The notes beneath the pieces were generated by a model that saw only the letters and a list, made by a program, of their open reading frames with translations, searched no databases and had not been told where the DNA came from. From positions 11,873,318 through 11,937,317 of the forward strand of contig JAJEKV010000006.1 in assembly GCA_021234155.1 (NCBI GenBank): a DNA stretch of 64,000 bases. Reading direction: 5' to 3'. Shown here piece by piece: positions 35,626-48,708 of the stretch; positions within the stretch are counted from its first letter, which is position 1; every line of letters begins with the position of its first letter. The position numbers and the translations under genes were made by a program. This stretch comes from Isoetes taiwanensis (taxonomy: Eukaryota; Streptophyta; Lycopodiopsida; Isoetales; Isoetaceae).

Positions 35626-37090
35626 ACCCATTAAGGATCATCAAATATCCACCCTTAAAGCTAAAGGAATACAATCCCATTGAATGGCATGTTCACCCTC
35701 GTCCTAATGGACCTTTGCATCTATGCTTAGTTGCAAACAGAGTTTAAAATGAAACGCACTTATTTAAGAAGTGCGTTTGAAAGATTCCTTTACAAAAATT
35801 AAAAACTTGAAAAAAACACACAAAATAGGGAGCAAAATAGATTGTTGAGCACGAACTGTGGACACCCCCAAAAAGTTAATATTTTGAAGTTTTCATTTTA
35901 AAAGAGGGCAAAAAAAAAAAATGCTTGTTTTGAGGAGTGAGACATTAATTTTGATAACTCAAGAAATATTTATTGTTAAAACAGAGAAATATAGTTTGTC
36001 TTTGCAAGCTTAATATAAGTACTAAGAAAGTCAACATTGGAAAGATAAAGAGGTGAAATCATGGAGCAAGAAAGAGTTATTTCAACTAAGCATCGTTGAA
36101 TATACAAAGCTTTCAGCTTTAAAAATCCTCATCAAAATAAATTATAATTATATAGTTTATAATGAAGTAGTTAAGAACTCAATCAGAGTAAATTTATACG
36201 AGAGGTGGGAGGCCCACCACAGGACTCTCGTGACCCTTTGGGCACCTGGGTCCACCTTATCACATGGAGCATATGCCACCCGCTTAAGATGAGAAGAAAC
36301 ACCCTATATACGCACGCAAAAGTGTTGGAAAACCCCTCCGGGTGGAAAAAATACACTAGGAATGTCAAGAAGAGGGGATTAAACCCCAGTATACGCATTT
36401 AAAACGCCGAGAAACCCCTCCATGCACTCACTAGGTTTATACTTGGCCCTCCGTGTGAACTTGCATGCCTTGGATCCGCCTCAAGTAGCTTACAATGCAG
36501 ACGCCTCCTTCGATCTCCAACCTATTGGCACACAAAAGGCCTCGCCTCGAGCACCAGCTCCAAGTCGATAAACTCCACCTCCTTCATCTTTTCACTGTGG
36601 TAAGTGCCCTTAACATCGGCCGGCACTGCTCTTGCTCCCTCAGCTTCCTGCTTATCAGTGAAAGGATTCGCAAAGAGCTATCCCGTCCCGGCGGAAACTT
36701 ATTTGACCGGGTCTGGCGTTTATCGAGATGGCATGTTTAAGGGCGAAACCGCAGCCTAACTTAAAAGGCATCTAGGATCCGGGCCTGCATGAAACCATCA
36801 GGATCAAATTATTAATAAGCTTGCTTCGATAATGGGACCACGAAATACTTGTCGCAGCGGGTCTCAATTTCTGCAAAAACAAATTGGAACCAACGTACTG
36901 CAGGAGTCTTCATTCTCATGTGTTAAATGAAACCATGGTTTTCAAGGCCCATACCAGAAAATCTATATGAAAATGCTCAAACAACTTACTGCTGCTGACT
37001 ACCACCAGACCCCACTGAGTTGCCTCCCATACAGCAAAGAATTACAAATTAGTAGGAAAGAAACATGGAAAACAAGTTAGCCCAAGAGTG
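35626..37090. other. Unassigned region
   Basis: AT-rich stretch to about 36.18 kb, then a segment with GAGGTGGGAGGCCCACC-type palindromic sequence near 36203, then unremarkable sequence. No gene recognised. Confidence 0.35.
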
Positions 37091-37093
37091 CAA

Positions 37094-39883
37094 GCAGATA
37101 AACTTATACCATCAAGAATTTAATTATAAATATACTACCAAGGTGAAGTCAGATAAATTTATACAGACATTGCTCACTAAAATTATGCCTACTGTTGTTC
37201 CAATTTCAAGACATGTGGTATAAATTTATACCGTGGAGTTACCAGAAAATAAGCTGCTAAATGTACGTTTACCAAACGCAGCTGGCCTACATGTACCATC
37301 TTAGGTTTCATAATCGACATCGGGGTTCAAGAAGTCAATGAAATTATTAATCACATGACTTTAGGCCATCCAAGAAAGAAACCCGACTGTACCCGTGAGT
37401 AAAAGCCTCACAAAAGTGCTATCCTTGATTTTTTGAAGCCATAAGAACATTCAGAATACAATGTAAAGTTTTCGGTTTGTCTGGTGAGTCTCGCACCGTG
37501 CAGTCACTCGAATAAACTTTGTAATCGGGATTCCGACCAATGAAACTTGTATAGTGTCAAACCGGAGGCAAGCACCTCACCCCTGCTCAATTGCCTTAAT
37601 TATGCTCTCTCCTCCTCGCTCCCACGAACTGTGTTTAAAAATCCGCTTGTAGCCCTTCTTCTTGTTCACAGAAGAATAATGTGAGACAAAGGGCACAAAC
37701 ATGAACATATTTTCTCGTGAAACCTACCCAGCTAACGGGTTAATAAGGTTTCCTCTCGATACTATCCATGTGCAACTTGGGTACAAAAAGCTGCACCTCC
37801 CATCTCCTAGTTGAGTCAGCTCATTAGTTCTACTGGCAAAAATAAATATCTTTCTCCATCAAGAAGGGAAAAGTATTGTAAGACAAAGATAGAAAGAACA
37901 CGATGGGCAAGTGAGGCTTACGCCTTAGCTTCCTTAGTCATCTCGTTTAATGAATTCTTTGGCAACTACTTTTTCCAACAAAGTAACAACATTTCTTTGT
38001 TTTTTGAGACCTTTTGAATCGGCCCAGGCATACAATGCTCATATTTTTTGTTTTGATTCAATTCTCCTTTTTTGGTTTCTTTCTCATGGGCGCTAGCTTG
38101 TCTTTTTAAGCTCACCATCCCCGAATATACAAAAATTCTCTTGAAGATCCCACAATCAGAATGGTCAAACGAAGTTTAGTGTTGATTACAAGAGAAAGGA
38201 CATCATGAGCTGGCACCAGATAATTTATACTGCGTCTTGAATGTATAAATTTATATCATGAGTCGGGCATCGCAGAGTAAATTATATCACACCGGGCACT
38301 CAGATAAATTGAGCATCATGACGGGCACTAGAGCAATTCTTATACTCGCCACTGAAGCATACACACTTCTTCTAACCACGCTAAACACACCACAAGATTG
38401 AATTAAGCTTACTTACTTGACCATCTCTCAAAGCGAAATGTAGTAGTTATGGTAATCGCTTGATGTTTGCACGGCTTCTTATCCGAATCATAACTTCAAG
38501 ATTGGTCACATGTGCTTCTCAAGCTCTTGAAGTTTGTTCTTTGTTTTTGAAGTCGCTCTCCATGCACATGTTTGAAATCCACGTACTCTTTTGGTGCATG
38601 AAGTAATCTTGTCTATTAGGCTCATTTTTAGTCTAAAGTCATTGTCGATCAGGACTTACCAAGTAATGACTTTTGCCCTTCGTCTGCCATTTAATGTAAA
38701 TACAAGCGCTTCATCGCTTCCACACTTCGTTACTTTTCTTCCCTTTTGATAGTTCTTTTTCTGCCTTGTAAATCGTGTGCCTATACATAATAGGTGTAAT
38801 CTTCAAGTCCTATTTTTGTAATCTTTCAATTGGTTGCACCGACTTCTATCAACCATCACAACTAGTGGCCACATGCGATGTGAGGATTCCTTCTCATTCT
38901 TTGCTTAAGGATAGCCACATGTGTCACAGACAACTTTCTGGACCTGAAGCACTCCGAATTCCCATCTTCTGTCTTTTAAAGCGCTTTTATAGTGCCTCAA
39001 TGTCAAAGAAATAGTTTGTTTGAGCAAGCTAGTTTCATTAACCTCGCTTGAGAATAGCACTTTGGACTTATCTCAAGGGCTTCACAACGACATTCCGCCT
39101 CCGTGGAGCCTTCAAGAGCTTCTCACGAATTTATAGTCAAGGGCTTTGTTTTTCTAGATTTTTTCTTGGTAGGAGGCTCGTATCTACTACCGTGGAATGC
39201 TTCCGCCTTTCCCTTTGTTACCACCGGGTTCCTCCTCTTCCTCTTCCTCTTCTTCTACTACCTCGCCCTTCTTCCTCTCGATAGTACCACTTTTTCTTCA
39301 ATCGCACTACCCGACATCAAAATTACACTGCCTGTAATGGTGATAAATTTATACTGGCAGGTTTCGATGCAGATAAATTTATACCGCCGAGCACGAGCGC
39401 CAGATAATTTATACCGCCTGTGAACTACATTTGTGATAAATTTAGTACCGCGGGCGCTTTTTACACTCTAACAGATTAAAACAAAAGAGAAACTAAAACA
39501 AGACGGGATAGTAGACTTACGTGGCCATGATAAAGATGGACTCCGGCAGACAGACGCTCTAGAGAGCAAATAAGGGGTAAGTCAGACCGGGCGAGCTTCG
39601 ACACCCAGTCATGATAGAAAATAGTGGCTTAAGGCCGGCTTAAGTACTCTCTCGCTAAGTGTCAGTTCAGAGTAGCGCTTCTCCATAAAGTTTTCAATAA
39701 CATAACCTGCCTGAGTTTTCGCTAATTGGCCAGCTTTTCTATGTTGTCTTCTCCCTCCGTATAAATTTATACCATCTTCCAGATAAATTTATACACCGCC
39801 GCTTCGTTGAAAGTTCTTCTCAGAGCAAATTTATACCATCCATGTGTAAACTTTACCGCCTTTCCGGTCAGATAAATTTATAC
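37094..39883. repeat. Dispersed AT palindrome family, consensus GATAAATTTATACC
   Basis: At least fifteen copies of a 14-15-bp word close to (A)GATAAATTTATACC or the perfect palindrome GTATAAATTTATAC occur in clusters. Examples are 37151, 37218, 38218, 38243, 39342, 39372, 39403, 39434, 39759, 39781, 39824 and 39869. Many are followed by GCC. In the third cluster the spacing is 30-32 bp. Spacers differ from one another. Confidence 0.85.
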
Positions 39884-40034
39884 AAGCAGGACGCTAACTT
39901 TCCGAAAGTATGGCTCGAGAAAAAAGAACTGCAGAGCCTAACCTCCTCGCTCGCAGTGCTTCCCCGCAATGACATTCACACTTCCTCAACCGACACTCGG
40001 AAGTAGCCTCAAAATTCTACCTCCGATATTCAAA

Positions 40035-40175
40035 CCCCCACTGCTGAGTTTACTCCAAAGACGACCACCCTTGCCCACCACTGCGCTTCAATTTACTCCA
40101 CCACACCGGCCTCGAACGTTGTTTGCCCCCACCAATGCGCTTTTACTCCACCATGCACTGCAGAGCCTGCACTAC
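40035..40175. repeat. Degenerate 43-50-bp tandem repeat
   Basis: Three units share a CCACTGCGCTT-like segment followed by TTTACTCCA (at 40049, 40092 and 40142). The overlapping proline/leucine-rich frame at 39969-40208 is a product of the repeat. Confidence 0.7.
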
Positions 40176-40881
40176 CTCCTCCACTTCATTTTAGCACGCC
40201 GCCTATAGTCCACCGTAGGTCGATCCCTGAGGCAAATCATGCCAACTCCATCCATTTCGCTAAATGGTACTACAACAAGTGGGAGCAATGCAGCAACCCC
40301 CGTGTTCTACGACACTTCAGAGCTGGTTTGACCACGCCACCAACCGATTACTTTTCCCCAGAGATGTGGAAGCACCTCCCCTGTGGACTTGCCCACACCA
40401 AACCTCTCAGCTTCAAGGCACACCCTCATGTTGATCTCTATTTAAGAAACACCTCATGTTGATTCTATTTAGGACCCACCAAAAGCCACAAGACTCATGT
40501 TCGAATTCAAAGCCCTCGCAAGTAAGAATCTTGTTGTGAATTCATATACAAGAAAGCATGTACAACCAAGAAGAAAGAAATCATGGATTTAGGCTCAATG
40601 AGGGCAAATATACAAAGTAATCGTTTCTCAACGCTTGTTTATTTAAGATTGGACTGTTAAAGTAGAATTGAGGTTGATTCATGATAGTTACAGTTCAATG
40701 ACTCTGCTAGACCAAAGGGGCTACTTAGCCTTCACATTAGGCCGCATTATGGTGAATAGGTTTACTACAAATTGGTGGCCAATAATCATTCGGGCTAAAC
40801 GTACTTTCAATTTATTCATGCTTAGGGCAACATGACTCCACCGTACTAAGAAAAGGCTTTTCTGACAAGAATCTAGCATTA

Positions 40882-42170
40882 ATGACCATCGCCATTCGTA
40901 GAGGTATATCCAATCTATGCCCTTCAATGTGTTTCCCCGGATGGAAGGTTTCTTTAAGGAGTCTTATGAAACTCCCTGTAACAAATTTCCCCATGTACCA
41001 CTTGAGTGATAATCACCAAAACGAAGTCTACGATAATTATAAGGACATGTGTGTTGAGGCCGGAGAATCTCATGTCCTGCTTACCTTACTTCACCGTTCG
41101 AAAAGAGTTTTCTCAAGGTCCATTCCTAGAAAGCAATTTGATTCTGCTTGTGCTATACATGCCATGAATTAAAAAGCTCAAGACAAAATGCAAGGACACT
41201 TCACACTAAAAGTAAGCTTATCAGACCTCGTTTTTTCCTTAGTTCTACTTAAAGTAGGTTCTTTCCTAACATGTTTTCATTTCGTATGCATTGAAAGAGA
41301 ACCGAATAAGCATGTAGAACAAACAATCTTAGAAAGGAGAAAATTGACAAAACATAGGAAGAAAGCAATCGGAGCAACCCTATTCAACTATACTCATTAA
41401 GTTATTGATGGAATGGACCAGAAGAAGACTCAATTCCTACCACATTTTGTCATCAAAAACAAGAATGTCACTAAGAAGATTTACACCGCATGTTGTTGGT
41501 GCTATGGTATCAACGGAAAACTATCTTGCAAGGCATTCTGAACTATCCAAATATTCATGCTGATCCAAATCTCACTATCACAATATTGAATAAGCTTCTT
41601 CCAATCTAGAACATATACCAATTTGGCTCTATATCTTCGCCTAGACAACACGATAAGAGAAAATAAGAATCGTGCATTGTTTGTCATCATACATAAGTTA
41701 GTTGAGAAACAAATCTCAAGAAGGTGAAGATTGCTCGCCGTTGGTCATACACACGATCAAATTGATCGTATGTCTCGAAGAGGGTTCTTCTAAACGGCCT
41801 TGCTCGAAAAACGCCTCAACCCATCAGCAATGATTGAGGTTATCCAAGATCTTGCCAATCCTCGCCCGTGACATCGAAAGTTATTAGAAGAAACTTAAGG
41901 ATTTCATGAATGGATTTTTCTGAGAGACTAAATGGGTCACCGTGGCTATCGAGTCTTCGAGAAACATTACATTTCAAAGATTTTATCACCTCACTTGTAG
42001 AGGCCACACTTTACAAGGAAAGAAATATGCCACATCCTTGCAAAGATACTCAAAGAATAGTATTCAATCTATTCCACCATCCCAATACTAGTTCCATGCT
42101 CTCTGGAAAAATGCCTCTAAAAAAGCTTGAAAGAAATCACAAGAGAGTAAAAAGAGGGAAGAGCATTTGA
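40882..42170 (+). pseudogene. DUF7869-type mobile-element gene relic
   Basis: Read across frames, the plus strand gives an E-R-R-K-L-T-K-H-R-K-K-A segment (about 41325-41365). It is followed by VIDGMDQKKTQ (about 41402-41434), a LNYPNIHADPN segment (about 41538-41570), a broken D-x-x-x-R-x-N-K-x-R segment (about 41640-41680) and an HTHDQIDRM-like segment (about 41748-41775). This order, I-D-G-M-D-Q then a D-N-x-x-x-E-N-K-N-R block and G-H-T-H-(E/D)-x-I-D, is that of a transposon-borne family now called DUF7869. Its chemistry is not established to my knowledge; an RNase-H-like transposase role has been suggested by the spaced acidic residues and is inference here. The gene is shifted several times, for instance near 41490 and 41670. 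No terminal repeats were found. Confidence 0.7.
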
Positions 42171-42500
42171 CCAAACAAATCATTGGATTTTATTGAGACA
42201 AGTATTCACCGGGGTTTCTAAATCCACTTTGGGGAGGCAGATGCTTTATGGTGGCCCCGCTTTTTTTCCTATAACGGACATGTTGCAAGCTTCATTATTA
42301 GGTCGAAGATTCGCCATATCTAACCGGGCTATCTAGGCAACTCTCCATGTGCAAGTTGAGAATCAAGAGGAACATGTAGAGATATTGGCTAGCTCGTATG
42401 AAGATGACAGAGCTGCTGTACAATCGCCCTGTAGACGCACCAAGACAACAAGTTGCTTATCCGGCCTGGCCTCGAGATCTCGTAAAGGAATGCTCATAAA

Positions 42501-42899
42501 TTGCCCCACCGAGCAATGATGAATCAGTCATTCCTGCTAGCTAAAGCACTGGAGGTAACAAGAGAGGATGGACCCCACCAATTAAAAGTGCAATCGATGA
42601 GAAACGTCGCCAATGCTTTCAAAGGGGAGTTATACTTTGAAAATGGTAAAACAGATGGGAAAGAGAGCAAAGTCCAAAGCAACATAGATCTAGTTGAAGT
42701 AAAATGGTTCTTGTACATGACTTTGTTCTTCGATCAACAAGTAATAAGTTACGTATGGTCACCTGTAAACTTTAATAAGGCTCAGATATGGATTAGAGTA
42801 AACAACCTAGAAAGGTGGCAAAAAAAGATGATGATGAAGACCTTTAATGGTAGACAAAGTGGAGGAAGAAGATCGTTCGAAAGTACATCCGGGCTTTGA
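42501..42899 (+). CDS. Hypothetical 132-codon open frame downstream of the DUF7869 relic
   Basis: An uninterrupted frame about 330 bp after the DUF7869 relic on the same strand. It begins MPHRAMMNQ and contains a REDGPHQLKVQ segment and a lysine/arginine-rich tail. I do not recognise its family. Because it lies in phase with decayed mobile DNA, it may be the C-terminal part of the same element. A standalone host gene is less likely. Confidence 0.3.
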   Translation: MPHRAMMNQSFLLAKALEVTREDGPHQLKVQSMRNVANAFKGELYFENGKTDGKESKVQSNIDLVEVKWFLYMTLFFDQQVISYVWSPVNFNKAQIWIRVNNLERWQKKMMMKTFNGRQSGGRRSFESTSGL

Positions 42900-43860
42900 G
42901 AGTGAAGTCGAGGGATGAAGGCTCAAGACTGATTGTGCTGAGCTCTGGAGGATGAGATGCATCCCGACCACAGTAAATGTAAGTTTGTCCGATGACTAAC
43001 ATGTAAAGAATGTAGCGTGGTGTGATGTAGTGTTCACAAAATGTCCTATATTTTTGACAATTTTGTTCATAATTTTGTACACCTTTCACAACCATGAATA
43101 TACTGTGCCTCTTGTCACTCTACTACCCTTTGCTATTTTTTTAATGCCTTTTGCTATTAAGCACTTATAAAAGTAAGTATTTTTGTTCTAGTTTAGGAGG
43201 ATGAAAATTGCCATTTAAAATTTTTGCATGAAAGTATGTTCAATCAACCCTCAAAAAATGGTAAATTAAATGCATTTAAATTGTCACACTTGTCACAAAA
43301 AAATCTTAAATGGACTTTTGTTGAATTTTGTGGAATCTTTCAAAGATTCCTTTGAAATGCATGCAAAGAAATAAGTACAAGTCATTTTAAACTTTGTTTG
43401 CATAGCTCCTAGCCTTACTTGACTTTTCGCAAACCATGTTTGCATTCATGCAGTAGTGCACGTCTATATTCAAATCACTTCCAGATATTCATGTCTTTGG
43501 ACATGAGTCCGAAGATCTCAACTAGGCCTTGGTTTTATTGCACTCATGTTATAGCAATGAGTGCTAGTAACATGTATCTCATGTTATCTCATGGTTGCTC
43601 ATTATTATCTCACGGTTCACATGATCTGGTTGTGACATGTAGAGGTATCATATTTGGATGCATTCATAATGCTTGGTATTATATTCTCATGATACAATCT
43701 TTGCTCTCTGCTGAGCATATATTTGATGATGATATGGAATACTGACAACATGCACTCTCTTGCAGAAGTTGTTCTATATGAGGATGGTTCTCATAGTTGT
43801 ATTCTTTGATGTATGATGCTTGTGTATAATGTCTTGGCCATTTATTAGCACCCTTAAACC
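42900..43860. other. Unassigned AT-rich region
   Basis: No recognised coding sequence. A 108-codon frame at 43419-43745 has no family resemblance and overlaps what is probably the LTR of the next element. Confidence 0.35.
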
Positions 43861-45530
43861 CCCACTTTAGTCTTCACGACTAACCCCATGTGTTCATGGT
43901 GTAAGCAGATAGACATGAGGCTTGAAGGAACGTCAAGCAGTTCAAAGCCTCAACTGAGTTAGAAATCTGAGAGATCTTTGTGAGCCTTTAGCAAGGCCTT
44001 GTTATTGCCTTATAAAATTTATTAACATGTGGATTCTTCGAGAGCACATGATATTACACCTTTGAGAGCTAATAGGTGTTATTAGATATGGTTTGGATTA
44101 AAGATCCAATTCTTTACCTTGAGTTTGGGTTAAGAATGCTTTTGCATTGCATTGTTCAACTCATGTACACGAACTTGTTATTAGTGTTCATGCAAGCCTT
44201 GATGGGATCTCTGGTTACCTAGAGGGCTAACCTGGCAGGCCCGTTACTATTGGTATCTGAGCGTAGTTAGATCCTTGGGTGAGTCTAGATTCAAGTTGAG
44301 GTTGTTGGATGATGTTGATAGTACTACTTCAAATATATGTAGAGATGATGACCTCATAGGAGGTTTGACAAAATGGTTTTTTGAGGTATGTGAAATTGAT
44401 AACGTGGAATTTCAATCTTGGTTGATTTTCTCTTAGCTAGAGTAATAGACTTCATGAAGGAGCTAACCTTGATTGAGAGTTGCCAAAGTGTGCATAGCAT
44501 GGAAATGAAGCTTGAATGAGATTAAGGTATTCTGTTTCACTTTGGTTACTATTTTCTATAGTTATCAGATGCTCTTATGGTAGATTCTAGTGGCAAAAGT
44601 ACTTGGAGTCAGTGCAGATGTATAATGCAAAGCTATTGAGGTAGAGTCCAGTTTAAATCAATATATTAGCATACTGTTATACCTATAGCAATGGATTGTT
44701 AAGTTGATGGCATTTGAGCTATAGTTGGATAAGGTCACAACAGGATGGTGTCAGACAAGTTTCTGATTGAGGTTAGTATATTTGGATATTATTGGATATA
44801 GATTGAAGATTTGGGAGTCGTGTACAAATAACAAATGTTGAGACATCGAAGGAAATGTCACGATTCTTGTACCATGGCCTTACCTGAGATTTAAAACTAA
44901 TGTGATTCATCTTGTATGGAAGTTACTAAAGATTATGGCTACAGTAGTCTGCGATGGCCTTTGAAGAGTTCCTGGAGCATAAGGAAATTTTTAATGGAAC
45001 AAACTAATTAGGATATGCACCCATGTATAGAGAATGATATTAGCCTTCACGCTATGGTAAATTGAAGAATTGGTGAGCCGGGAGTGTACAATGTTATTTA
45101 TTTGAGGTAAAGAATGTATATGCCTATGAAGTGCTATTTATCCTAATATAAGAGTTGTAAGCATGTCGTCCATGATCAACTAAATGATTTATCTGATACA
45201 TTGAGATGGTGGTAGTGGATAATGATATACAAAGAAAAGTAAGTGTTATATGGAAGGGAGAGTATTTGAACAACATTTGAAAATTCTTGGAGAGATTTAT
45301 ACTACAGCTAAGGAAAGGAGAATTGATCTTGGTAGGATAATATTCAAACCAAAGACATCGTTATTTATATCATGGCCCAATTGAATTTTAGTTATTTATA
45401 GGAAGGAAGTATAAGGTGATGGTGGATAGAAGGACTGACTTGTTGGGCCATGAAGCAAGATTGAAATGTCATGTAACAAGATGATATTGGAATATCTTCT
45501 TAACTTGTTTGATGGACTTGTTTATTGTGC
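43860..45530 (+). mobile_element. LTR-retroelement fragment with primer-binding site
   Basis: At 44250-44264 the sequence reads TTGGTATCTGAGCG, one change from the Met-tRNA primer-site form TTGGTATCAGAGC, directly after a CCCGTTAC segment that would be the LTR 3' end. The upstream sequence (about 43.86-44.25 kb) is then the 3' part of an LTR and the following 1.3 kb is internal. No gag-pol motif could be read in that internal part, and no matching second LTR is in the window, so the copy is truncated or non-autonomous. The LTR start is not determined. Confidence 0.65.
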
Positions 45531-45534
45531 TACA

Positions 45535-45630
45535 TATTCTAAACGAGGTGCACCCTAGACTAACACAATCATCGGATCCGTCGATCATACAGCCCAAATC
45601 GTATGTTGGAGCCTCTGGGCACCTCTCGTT
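45535..45630 (+). repeat. ~100-bp repeat unit, copy 1
   Basis: Begins ATTCTAAACGAGGTGCACC, has a central GATCCGTCGATC, and ends GGGCACCTCTCG. The ends GAGGTGC and GCACCTC are inverted repeats, so the unit can fold back. Copy 2 lies at 49836-49940 in the same orientation. Confidence 0.85.
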
Positions 45631-45999
45631 TTGCCGAGTGCAAATTTTTGGAGGGTTTTTTTAATGTGGGTTTAGAGGGTTTTTCTGTATATAACCGATT
45701 TATAAACGAAATGCTCTGGGTTTTTGTTGGTTCAGGTGTTTAGAGTTGACTCTTCAATGTATACCTATATACTGTATTTACATTTCATAAAGCACCACAT
45801 TCAAGGACTCCAACATTATATCGTGAAACACATGGCTACTTGACCTGATAAAAGTACAATTAAAATTAATATAAACTTATGTCAGCTATATGTTAAGAAT
45901 GTCCTTTAGTTGTACCCCGGTCCTTATAGTTGTATCTTGAAAGGCAAAATGAGCAAGTATATTGAAAGTCTTAACCTTGATGTGATACATTAGGTGTTA

Positions 46000-46320
46000 A
46001 GGAGTAATGTTTTTCCGTTGTTTTCTTGTTTTTCCATTGTTTTCTTTTCATTCAATTGGTCAATTGTCTCTGTTAAGGATGGTACATTGCATCCCAATCT
46101 CAAGGGGTAATGCTTTTCCCTTGATCTTTTTTCATTCGGTTGGTCAATTGTGTCTGCTAACAATGGTACATTGCATCCCAATCTCAAAGCTACGCGTGTG
46201 CACTCAACATGCTGAAGAGAATTGAAATGGTAAGACGACCAACAAGTCAAGAGAATTGGAATGGTAAGATCGATGAGATTCCACCAATATGTCAAGAGAA
46301 TTGAAGCAAGATCGATGAGA
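46000..46320. repeat. Local tandem duplications
   Basis: A 75-85-bp unit is duplicated at about 46025-46105 and 46106-46185; both copies contain GGTACATTGCATCCCAATCT. A smaller unit with AAGATCGATGAGATTCCAC is duplicated between 46265 and 46325. The minus-strand 112-codon frame across this region repeats LRLGCNVP and NEK only because of the duplication. Confidence 0.88.
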
Positions 46321-46676
46321 TTCCACAAAGAATGCTATATTGTCAAGTTGCAAAAGAGGGGCACTGCCATTATATGTTGCAAATAATAATTGGAAGAACC
46401 CCTCAAGGACAAATCCTAAAGCATATAACCTTTATTCACAACTTTTGTCTGTCTCCTTACTACATGAAATAATTATTTCATTGCTAAAAGATCTCGGGTT
46501 ATTTGTCGCATAGATCTTATTGATGCATGGAAATCAGTTCTGCATAGATCTTGTCGATATGTGCAAATGTATCTCCCACGATATAATCGCTAAAGTTGCA
46601 AAATATTATCTTCCTAGATCTACTATGTTGTTGATAAACCCGATAAAAAAAGAAATGGTGGAGAGGTTATATCGCC

Positions 46677-46755
46677 AAAAGGCATAGTCATGAAAGGGTT
46701 TCTCAAACCTTATGATAAAAGGTATAGTCATGAAAGGGTTTCTAAACCTTATGAC
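46677..46755. repeat. 40-bp tandem duplication
   Basis: Two adjacent units start AAAAGG(C/T)ATAGTCATGAAA and end CAAACCTTATGA, the second one base shorter. Confidence 0.95.
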
Positions 46756-47824
46756 ATAGCATGTTAGTCGTGTGTCAAAGAGGTGCAAATCAAAGGTCTT
46801 CTAATTTCAAGACCTCAGAATTTGATGCATAGATTGTTGCACTTTGTGCACCTCCGGAATGATGAACCACATCTCCGCTGGATAAAAGCTCCAAACAAGT
46901 CCCAAGGAGAGGTTTAAATTAAGTCATTCATTCCACGAACAAATGTCCGGTTACTATGCTTCCTCGTGACAAATGCACAAATGTATGTTTACGTATCTTA
47001 ATTGTGCAACTGCTATTTATAATAGATACAAACATGTCTTCAAGTTTTTGTGTCAGTTTTTCCATTTTCCCTCGTGAGCAAAGAAGTACTCGTGTACAAG
47101 TATTGCTGATGTCCTCTCGCTTTCAGTGAGAAAAGGTTAGCGTCAAGTTCACATATTATTGCACACTTATCAACCCCATGCCCTTGCGACTAAATTCTAT
47201 TTTTTTTAGTACAACTATTTTTCCTCAACAATAGATTTGCACTAACATATATCATGTATAGATTTATTGCTAATTGCACTTACCTCAAACTTCCAAACAT
47301 CAATGGATATGCTGCTGCTACATTTAAAGAGCCATGCCATGAGGTCGCAGAATGGAAATAGTATAAGTACATAGTCTCAAAACTCTCATACGCTTTATAG
47401 GCTAATTATTGGCGAAAAGAACATATAATCACCAATTCATAGTAATAGTACGTCGAACTCCACATTAATGTAAGAAAAGCGCCTTTGCATAATTTCCGAA
47501 GGTAGCTTAATTCAAATATATGCAGCATTGTATATAAAACATAGAATGCATCATGGAGCAAGGGCGCCTCAGAACACCATCTAAACTAAGATCGATCAAG
47601 AATGGAGCTTTATGTCTTCACAAGAATAGGGAATAGTAACATTTAGAATTTGTCCAGAGAAAGAATGTGGGCAATACTGCAATGGAGCTTCTCGATCATG
47701 CAAAATAAAACATGAAGAAAACAATCAAGTGTCAAGATGCAAGAACATTAGTATTTCCAAAAACACGACATACAACACTATGGCAATATTCAACCAACAA
47801 CCGGAATAGAATGAATAAAATTTA

Positions 47825-48110
47825 TCGGCTGCTGAAAATACATGCGCCAAGCACTAGGTCCGGGGTAACAAGAACATAAATTTAATGCATAAAATTCCAA
47901 AATATTTTATAATTGTCAGAGATGTGCGCCAAGACTAGGCCCGGATCGTAGTTTTAACATATCTTACACTGTCAGAAAATGGCGCCTGGCTAGGGCCTGG
48001 TTAACGCTTAAAATAATTTTGCTACTTGTTTCAGAGCATAAAGGCCTTTGGCCAAGACTAGACCTAGAATAGGATTTTAAATATCTTGCCACCTGTTTCA
48101 GAAAGATATA
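47825..48110. repeat. Degenerate ~55-75-bp tandem array
   Basis: Four to five units share TGTCAGAAAATGCGCC, then AGACTAGGCC(C/T)GG, then a TTTAAAATATTTT-like AT block. Starts lie near 47835, 47917, 47975, 48028 and 48097. Confidence 0.75.
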
Positions 48111-48708
48111 TACCAAAATTTGTTTGCAAACAAATTTCCGTTGAGCCCAAGCTATCAAGAAAAAAAAGATGCTATCGAACACAAAAGCTTCTCTTCGTTT
48201 TTCAGAGATAAAGCCTCTCTTGCACGTCTTTTCATTTCGGGTAAAGCTTTCATATCATTATTCAGTAAATTTTGTGAACAAGGTTTTATATATGAAGTTC
48301 CTTTAGCTTGCACACTAGAAAAATTGCCTTTTCCTTGAATGGACACCACAGTCAACGCCCATCTTTAATTATGATATGCTAAATGACCTTCCTATTAAAA
48401 AGTCATAGTGCCCATAAAAAATACCATAGTGAACAATACTATCTTACATCCAACAAGCAAGTGAACAATATTGTCTTGCATCCAACATGCAATGTAATGC
48501 CGCTAATATATGGTGTTCATATTTGAATGTTTTGATATATTACGAGCTATGATGAGTAGCTTTTCAAAATATTATAAATTGGTGGCTTGGATGCATGGTG
48601 GCATCAAAGAGTGAGCAGATAGGATAAATTATAAAAGATGGAGACGATGTGGCAAGTGCAACTCAAATACTAAATACCAATCTATCTCAATTTGTGCATG
48701 TCGTGTAG

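Noticed and set aside
39342-39448. CRISPR-like spacing of AT words (about 30 bp)
   Set aside because: The repeated word is only 14 bp, is itself variable, and lies in plant nuclear DNA with no cas genes. It is better described as a palindromic word cluster.
39969-40208. Proline/leucine-rich protein frame
   Set aside because: Explained by the 43-50-bp tandem repeat and lacks conserved features.
42560-42680. Resemblance of the 132-codon frame to an HPr phosphocarrier
   Set aside because: Only a loose similarity in the AFKGELYFENGK region; the active-site histidine context is absent, and the frame sits in mobile-element debris.
45990-46328. 112-codon minus-strand frame with repeated LRLGCNVP
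   Set aside because: The repeat in the protein comes from a DNA tandem duplication; no family resemblance or coding context.
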